A stretch of 64,000 bases of DNA. Source: Burkholderia sp. GTDB lineage: Bacteria; Pseudomonadota; Gammaproteobacteria; Burkholderiales; Burkholderiaceae. Shown piece by piece: positions 59,116 through 64,000 of this stretch. A model generated the notes under the pieces. The model saw only the letters and a list, made by a program, of their open reading frames with translations, was not told the origin of the DNA and searched no databases. The position numbers and the translations under genes were made by a program. The stretch is from contig NZ_JAHACR010000002.1 in assembly GCF_018375725.1 (NCBI RefSeq), positions 1 through 64,000 on the forward strand. The letters run 5' to 3'. The number at the start of each line of letters is the position of its first letter. Position 1 is the first letter of the stretch.

Positions 59116-59646
59116 ATGACCGATTCGCTCAAGAAGGACATACCCGACGGCCGGATGACGGATCAGGACCGTTGTCGGCAACTTGCAAAGATCGAATCGA
59201 CGATTCGGCTTTCTCGACAGTTGGCAGCTCATCCAATCAAGCTTGGACCGGCCGGCTATGCGGCTCTTTTTGCAGCTGGTCTGTACGCGGTGCTGGTGAA
59301 CGCTCTCGAGGCGAGCCTGGATCACACCCGGTGGCACGTCGGTGGCGATGTGGGCATCCTCATCAGCGCGGCGGCCGCCATACTAGCGGGCGTGGTCGCG
59401 TATCGACGGTCCCCATACAAGACGTATTCCGGAAAGATATATGGGTTGCTCTCGGAGTATGAGCCGGTCGACACCGATGGCTTCCGCTTGATTCAAAGTG
59501 AAGCCGAGACTGGCTCTCTGAACTCTGACGATATTCTCCAATGGGTCGAACGGGAACGCCAGGAGATCCGCAGGCGATCCGGCCAGACTGATACGCTCAG
59601 CCATGACAAGGCCGCTCGACTGGCGTTCATCCGAAAACGCCTCTAG
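59116..59646 (+). CDS. Membrane protein with cytosolic helical domain, 176 aa
   Basis: ATG 59116 lies 16 bases after the preceding gene. Two transmembrane segments (about 48-68 and 80-100) with cytosolic ends, the C-terminal one of 75 helical residues. Function unknown. Confidence 0.7.
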   Translation: MTDSLKKDIPDGRMTDQDRCRQLAKIESTIRLSRQLAAHPIKLGPAGYAALFAAGLYAVLVNALEASLDHTRWHVGGDVGILISAAAAILAGVVAYRRSPYKTYSGKIYGLLSEYEPVDTDGFRLIQSEAETGSLNSDDILQWVERERQEIRRRSGQTDTLSHDKAARLAFIRKRL

Positions 59647-59777
59647 CCCTAGGTCCCGAAGGGAATCCGGCCCAACCGTCAAGTTCAATTTAATGCACCG
59701 GGTAGCCAGTCATGACGCCGATAGTCAATCAGTCGACCGCCAATGCGGCTGGGAACCTTCTGAGCAGGAAATCGCTG

Positions 59778-59939
59778 ATGAAACGAGTATTGCTGTTGGC
59801 CCCGATCTTTGCCGCACTCTCCGGTTGCGGCGTTGCCGCGGCACCGTGTCGGATCACGGCAGCCGGCCTCGATATGATCCCGGTGGTTGGGCACGTCCTG
59901 GCGGCCCCGACCAACGCGTGCGCGGCCGCAATCGATTGA
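59778..59939 (+). CDS. Small lipoprotein, 53 aa
   Basis: ATG 59778 follows AGGAAAT. A lipoprotein signal with LSGC lipobox (Cys17) leads to a short mature peptide with two more Cys. An upstream ATG at 59712 would place the signal inside the protein and is rejected. Probably outer- or inner-membrane anchored, with an unknown role. Confidence 0.7.
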   Translation: MKRVLLLAPIFAALSGCGVAAAPCRITAAGLDMIPVVGHVLAAPTNACAAAID

Positions 59940-59949
59940 GGAATGCCCC

Positions 59950-60348
59950 ATGATTCGGCGTATCTTTCGAGTGCTCGACCTGAGCTTCTGCTTCACGCAG
60001 CGTGCGCGGGATGCTCAACTCGCGAGCGTCACGACCGGGATTTCTGTCTCGCTCATGTACGACGGCGGACTGGAGGTTCAGGCCGTGGATCTCGTTCCTG
60101 CTTTCCAGAAAGGACAGCCAAAAGTCGAAACCCTCTACGTCGTCGGCCGAATCCTGGAGGGAACTGGCGGCGCGTTCAACGCCTTCCACGCGATGTATGA
60201 CCCCAAGGCCGATTCATGGATGACGCGAGCGAAAGGTGTGAGCCGCAAGCGCGGTGACGACGATCTGTGGCTCCAGATCGAAGAATACGAGGATGCGTAT
60301 CGCGCGGCGGTGGGGCGGATGCGAAAGCGCGCCGCATTTCAGCACTGA
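59950..60348 (+). CDS. Hypothetical protein, 132 aa
   Basis: ATG 59950 lies 10 bases after the lipoprotein gene with TGAGGA upstream. A basic alpha-beta protein without a signal peptide. I recognise no family. Confidence 0.65.
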   Translation: MIRRIFRVLDLSFCFTQRARDAQLASVTTGISVSLMYDGGLEVQAVDLVPAFQKGQPKVETLYVVGRILEGTGGAFNAFHAMYDPKADSWMTRAKGVSRKRGDDDLWLQIEEYEDAYRAAVGRMRKRAAFQH

Positions 60349-60443
60349 AACGTGACGACATAGGGTGCCCTCGGGCACTTCGGCGACCGGTCGAACCTGC
60401 GGGGGGCTGATGCCGCCCCCAATAGAAGGTTACCTGAGCCCCC

Positions 60444-60471
60444 TTGAAATCACACTTCTGTCTGCCAGCAT
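60444..60471 (+). promoter_or_regulatory. Candidate radA promoter, 16-base spacer
   Basis: TTGAAA (60444-60449), 16 bases, CAGCAT (60466-60471), 66 bases before radA. A TCC-TGACA-GGA dyad (60519-60529) covers the radA ribosome binding site. Confidence 0.55.
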
Positions 60472-60536
60472 GGTTCCAACCCATCGAGGCACGGCCTTTC
60501 AGGCTGTTCCCGATTCAATCCTGACAGGAACCATCC

Positions 60537-61916
60537 GTGGCAAAAGCAAAGACCGTCTATAGCTGTACCGAGTGCGGGGCAACCGCTCCCAAGTGGCAAG
60601 GCCAGTGTCCCGGGTGCAGCGCCTGGAATACGCTGGTTGAAACTGCTGCCGACACCGGTTCCGGATCGCACCGCTTCCAGTCACTCGCAAAGAGCGCCCC
60701 GGTCCAAAAGCTGGCGGACATCGAAGCAGCTGATGTGCCGCGATTCTCGACTGGCGTTGGCGAATTTGACCGCGTCCTCGGTGGCGGTCTCGTAGCTGGC
60801 GGCGTGGTGCTGATCGGCGGCGACCCGGGCATCGGCAAATCGACCCTTCTGCTGCAATCCCTTGGCGCGATCGCTGGCGAGCGCAAGACGCTCTACGTGA
60901 GTGGTGAAGAGTCGGCAGCGCAAATTGCCCTCCGCGCCCAGCGCCTGTCGCTGCTCGAAGACGATTCGAAGGCCAGTGACCTTCAGCTACTCGCGGAAAT
61001 TCAACTGGAGCGTATCCAGGCGACGATCGAGGTTGAAAAGCCCGACGTGGCAGTGATCGATTCGATTCAGACGATCTATTCGGAGGCGCTGACCTCCGCA
61101 CCGGGGTCGGTGGCTCAGGTGCGCGAGTGTGCGGCTCAGCTCACTCGGATCGCCAAACAGTCCGGTACCGCGATCATCATGGTTGGCCACGTGACGAAAG
61201 AGGGCAACCTTGCGGGTCCGCGCGTGCTCGAACACATCGTCGATACGGTGCTGTATTTCGAAGGCGATACCCATTCGTCATTCCGGCTTGTCCGGGCGTT
61301 CAAGAACCGCTTCGGCGCCGTGAATGAGCTCGGCGTGTTCGCTATGACGGAAAAGGGACTGCGAGGCGTGGCGAACCCGTCGGCGCTGTTCCTGTCTCGT
61401 CACGATCAGACGGTGCCGGGATCCTGCGTGATGGTCACGCAGGAGGGAACGAGGCCGCTCCTCGTGGAAATTCAGGCGCTGGTCGATGGCACTCACTCCC
61501 CAAATCCGCGGCGTCTCGCTGTCGGCCTCGAGCAGAACCGGCTCGCGATGCTGCTGGCGGTGCTTCATCGACACGCCGGCGTCGCATGCTTTGATCAGGA
61601 CGTATTTCTCAATGCGGTTGGTGGCGTGAAAATCACCGAGCCGGCTGCGGATCTTGCCGTGCTGCTCTCGATCCATTCGTCCATGCGAAACAAGGCGCTG
61701 CCGAAAGGGCTGATCTCCTTTGGGGAGGTCGGCCTGGCGGGCGAGATACGGCCGTCACCGCGCGGGCAGGAACGACTGAAAGAGGCCGCTAAACTCGGTT
61801 TCTCGGTGGCGCTGATCCCAAAGGCGAACGCCCCGAAACAACCCATCGACGGGCTTACCGTGGTCGCTGTCGACCGGATTGAGGAGGCCATCGACAAGGT
61901 CAGGGGGCTGGAATAG
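60537..61916 (+). CDS. radA: DNA repair and recombination protein RadA
   Basis: A 459 aa RadA (Sms), a RecA-like helicase that extends recombination intermediates. Motifs: a four-Cys zinc finger CTECG...CPGC (10-27), Walker A GDPGIGKST (95-103), the RadA-specific KNRFG (256-260) and a Lon-like C-terminal domain. The length is the normal full length. It starts at GTG 60537 after AGGAA. RadA is usually a chromosomal single-copy gene, so its presence among accessory genes suggests a second copy. Confidence 0.95.
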   Translation: MAKAKTVYSCTECGATAPKWQGQCPGCSAWNTLVETAADTGSGSHRFQSLAKSAPVQKLADIEAADVPRFSTGVGEFDRVLGGGLVAGGVVLIGGDPGIGKSTLLLQSLGAIAGERKTLYVSGEESAAQIALRAQRLSLLEDDSKASDLQLLAEIQLERIQATIEVEKPDVAVIDSIQTIYSEALTSAPGSVAQVRECAAQLTRIAKQSGTAIIMVGHVTKEGNLAGPRVLEHIVDTVLYFEGDTHSSFRLVRAFKNRFGAVNELGVFAMTEKGLRGVANPSALFLSRHDQTVPGSCVMVTQEGTRPLLVEIQALVDGTHSPNPRRLAVGLEQNRLAMLLAVLHRHAGVACFDQDVFLNAVGGVKITEPAADLAVLLSIHSSMRNKALPKGLISFGEVGLAGEIRPSPRGQERLKEAAKLGFSVALIPKANAPKQPIDGLTVVAVDRIEEAIDKVRGLE

Positions 61917-62116
61917 TGGGGCAGATGGATTCGGAACTATCTTGAAGGCTGTCCGGAAACAAGTTGAAAGATCAACAGCTGAACCGTACTGGGCATAGCT
62001 CGGCAGGCCTTAATCGGAGTTGATTTCTTGAACGGACGTCTCCAGTATTTCGCATTGAGGTTCAAGCTTGGCTGGTGTAGGCCGATAAACGGATGACTGT
62101 TGCGGGGATACAAGGC

Positions 62117-62350
62117 ATGAAAAGAGTCGGAGGGTTGAAAGGAAAGGAAAGCGACGGCCACGTGCCTGGTTGGACGCTGTTGGTCGGGTTGCTGGGCTGG
62201 GTCGTTGCGCCGATGATTTTGGTGGCGTGCCAAGATCAAGCCCTCTCGTGGAAAGTAGGGATCCCAGCTGCGATCGCCGCGATCGTCATTGGCGCGCTTC
62301 TGGAGCGATGGCTGGAGCGCAAGTATCAACCGGCGCGCGAGCGCGGTTAA
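62117..62350 (+). CDS. Small membrane protein, 77 aa
   Basis: ATG 62117 (GGGGAT upstream) or ATG 62093. Two hydrophobic segments (about 19-38 and 47-62) with a Cys at the end of the first and a basic tail. Function unknown. The 200 bases after radA carry only a weak promoter-like pair (TTGAAC 62028). Confidence 0.65.
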   Translation: MKRVGGLKGKESDGHVPGWTLLVGLLGWVVAPMILVACQDQALSWKVGIPAAIAAIVIGALLERWLERKYQPARERG

Positions 62351-62395
62351 CTATGGTGCTTTCCTGGGTCGAGTGTATTGCGAAACGGCGTTAGC

Positions 62396-62755
62396 ATGGA
62401 TCTGATCGAACCGAAGATTCGCCCGGTATGTGATGCGCTGAACGCCATCGCGGACGTCCACACACTCTGGTCATGCGAGGGCCATGCCTCACGGCCATCC
62501 CGCCCCTATGTCGTGTTCGAGGCGCCTGAGACGATCGCGCTGCAGATCCACCGAATGATTGGGGATGGGCATGCCGGCGGCGCGCTAAATTACTGGTGGA
62601 ATATGACGGCAAACTTTCGGGACAATGGGCAGCTACAGTGGCTCATCGAAGCGCCGACGATTCCGGGCTGGCATTACCTACCGATCGCCAGGCGAAGGAT
62701 CGACGCGGAATTGCGGACGTTCGCCTCGCTGCTCAATGATCGCCAGTGGACGTGA
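62396..62755 (+). CDS. Hypothetical protein with TLWSCEGH motif, 119 aa
   Basis: ATG 62396 with a weak ribosome binding site. Residues 18-45 read IADVHTLWSCEGHASRPSRP and then YVVFEAP, recalling the small Tyw3-like and phage proteins with an SCxGH motif. A metal- or substrate-binding role of Cys and His is possible. Function unknown. Confidence 0.7.
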   Translation: MDLIEPKIRPVCDALNAIADVHTLWSCEGHASRPSRPYVVFEAPETIALQIHRMIGDGHAGGALNYWWNMTANFRDNGQLQWLIEAPTIPGWHYLPIARRRIDAELRTFASLLNDRQWT

Positions 62756-62774
62756 TCGAGATTGGGAAAATCCG

Positions 62775-62984
62775 GTGACCATCGCCATGATTAAGTCTCT
62801 CGCCCTGTATAACCGACAGCGTTGGCTCTCTCTCGGTCTGGCGGTCTTCATCGCCGTCAGCATCCCCATCGTCATGAGGCTCGAACCGAAGTGCTCACCT
62901 CAATTGCCGATCGCCGGCGCAGTCGCATTCGTCCTGTGTATCCGGGCGGCGCGAGGATATACGCTCCGCGCGAGGAAGACGTAA
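62775..62984 (+). CDS. Small membrane protein, 69 aa
   Basis: A GTG start at 62775 follows GGGAAAA; ATG 62787 is an alternative. Two transmembrane segments (about 16-34 and 43-60) and a short basic tail. Function unknown. Confidence 0.6.
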   Translation: MTIAMIKSLALYNRQRWLSLGLAVFIAVSIPIVMRLEPKCSPQLPIAGAVAFVLCIRAARGYTLRARKT

Positions 62985-62997
62985 TCTGCCTGCCCGG

Positions 62998-63480
62998 CTA
63001 GACCAGCAGGTTGTAGTTTTCGTGCGAGAGAAACTTCAGAGGCTTGAGAGATGCCGCGTCGACCAGCAGGCGGTATCGCAATCCCAGCGGGATCGAAAAA
63101 TCGCCGCGTCGGGACGTCAGCATCTTCCCGCCAAGAGTAAGGGGGTGTGCTCCCTGCTTGAGTCTGCCTAGAACCTCTAACGCACGCTCGAGAACGGCCG
63201 GCAGATGCATTGCTGGGCTCAGATCGATCGGCGCGTTCGCGGCGGCCGCGACTAGCTTTGAGCGGTGCGCAGCAGCTTTCTCCGCGGCGCGGCGAGATTC
63301 ATCCGCGATCGCAGCACGCCGTGCAGCGACCTCGGCCGCCGCCATGGCCACTGCTTCGGCGTGACGGACCCGGCGTGACTCAGCGGCCTTTGCCGCCATC
63401 AGTGCAGGACGTGCCTCGTTTGCGCATCGATGGCAGAACTTTCCCAAGCCTGAATGGCCGCATTCGAATCGTTTTTTCAT
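62998..63480 (-). CDS. Zinc-ribbon, coiled-coil and RelE-like fold protein, 160 aa
   Basis: The start at 63480 encodes an N-terminal zinc site (ECGHSGLGKFCHRC, 6-19), then an Ala/Arg-rich coiled coil (25-85), and a C-terminal alpha-beta end (DFSIPLGLRYRLLVD, then LKFLSHENYN) similar to the strand pattern of RelE/ParE-type toxins. No antitoxin gene is adjacent. The fold likeness is by eye. Confidence 0.65.
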   Translation of the reverse strand: MKKRFECGHSGLGKFCHRCANEARPALMAAKAAESRRVRHAEAVAMAAAEVAARRAAIADESRRAAEKAAAHRSKLVAAAANAPIDLSPAMHLPAVLERALEVLGRLKQGAHPLTLGGKMLTSRRGDFSIPLGLRYRLLVDAASLKPLKFLSHENYNLLV

Positions 63481-63501
63481 GGCTGAATGTGTGTGACTGC
63501 G

Positions 63502-63942
63502 TTACTCGCTTTCTACGGTGGCGAGCCAAGGCATCTCACGCGCCTTGTCTTCGGCGGCATCCTTCTTCGTCGCTGTGTCTCGATCGACCCACCGCTGCAC
63601 GTTCTCGTGCCAGGTCTCGATCGCATACCATTTCACCTTGCATGCGCTTCGCTCAACTACCCGGACGGGATGCGGGCGGGTCTCATTCTGCGGCAGGAAC
63701 AGCACGAGCTCCGAGGTTGCCGGCATCATCGACATTTCCTCGTGGAATAAGTACGCGAAGTCCGGTATTGCCGCCGGCTCGTTCTGCACTGGCGCCGGTT
63801 CGACTTCAGGCGTACCACCTGCGGGAGAACCCGCCGGGAATCCATGCAGAACCAATATGCGAGCCAGAGCAGCCAGCGGTGAAAGCGTTACCTGGTTTGG
63901 CCCAGACAGCGGGATGTTTCCAGAAAGTAGTTGAGTCAGCAT
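63502..63942 (-). CDS. Hypothetical protein, 146 aa
   Basis: The start at 63942 follows GGAG. The first 70 residues are Pro/Gly-rich; the second half is more ordered and charged (RSACKVKWYAIETWHENVQRWVD). It lies 21 bases upstream of the zinc-ribbon gene on the same strand. I recognise no family. About 60 bases of upstream sequence remain in the window. Confidence 0.65.
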   Translation of the reverse strand: MLTQLLSGNIPLSGPNQVTLSPLAALARILVLHGFPAGSPAGGTPEVEPAPVQNEPAAIPDFAYLFHEEMSMMPATSELVLFLPQNETRPHPVRVVERSACKVKWYAIETWHENVQRWVDRDTATKKDAAEDKAREMPWLATVESE

Positions 63943-64000
63943 TCATTCTCCAATGCAGCCGGCGAGCGCGATCGTGCGGGATGTGCCCGTAAATTACGGC

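Noticed and set aside
1..64000. CRISPR arrays, insertion sequences, tRNA or rRNA genes
   Set aside because: I found no regularly spaced direct repeats, no transposase motifs or terminal inverted repeats around a transposase, and no cloverleaf-like or rRNA-like sequence.

Overview
The window is GC-rich DNA with codon use typical of Burkholderia and its relatives (Burkholderiales); this is inferred from composition and from the kinds of proteins seen, not from a marker gene. It shows no rRNA or tRNA, no virion, conjugation or replication genes, and almost no core metabolism. Instead it carries about 95 mostly small genes, most on the + strand, many encoding secreted, single-pass membrane or unrecognised cytosolic proteins. 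This fits an internal stretch of a large accessory replicon (megaplasmid, phage-plasmid or large integrated element). The only housekeeping-like genes are DNA-repair genes (umuDC with a LexA box, and radA) and an orphan flagellar regulator (flhD).

Layout: 1-5.2 kb holds unknown genes, a candidate small RNA, the SOS-type umuDC operon and an MbcA/RES-type toxin-antitoxin pair. 5.2-12.5 kb holds small unknown genes, a rhomboid protease, a Gly/Ser-rich exported protein and a YjfK-like (DUF2491)/PspA pair. 12.5-15 kb is a HipBA-type kinase toxin module with three operator-like repeats. 15-34.5 kb is a long run of small + strand genes, often in overlapping short operons started by sigma70-like promoters with 16-base spacers; recognisable members include DUF551, TraB/GumN, DUF6283 and Lar-like proteins. 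35-40.5 kb contains two related HxD...H (2OG-oxygenase-like) proteins, a nonsense-interrupted gene, a decayed RelA/SpoT-type HD hydrolase, an orphan FlhD and a non-coding locus with two terminator-ended transcripts. 41-46 kb encodes envelope proteins (coiled-coil membrane protein, solute-binding/LysM protein, orphan VirB9 C-terminal domain). 46-47 kb is an orphan ParB-like protein.

50-57.7 kb is the most notable block. It holds a GHKL ATPase fused to a zincin-like HExxH domain, divergent from a CoiA-like nuclease, then a NYN-LOTUS protein, a Mom-like acyltransferase-fold DNA modification protein and a large cytosine-C5 methyltransferase whose middle is built from repeated Pro-Thr-Val modules. 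I read this as a DNA modification and possible defence or counter-defence island. 58-64 kb returns to small exported proteins plus radA.

Recurrent non-coding signals link the region: TTGAAY-N16-TANNNT promoters, and a TTCC-N5-GGAA dyad that often places its right arm on a ribosome binding site. All family names come from motifs read by eye; no database search was possible.
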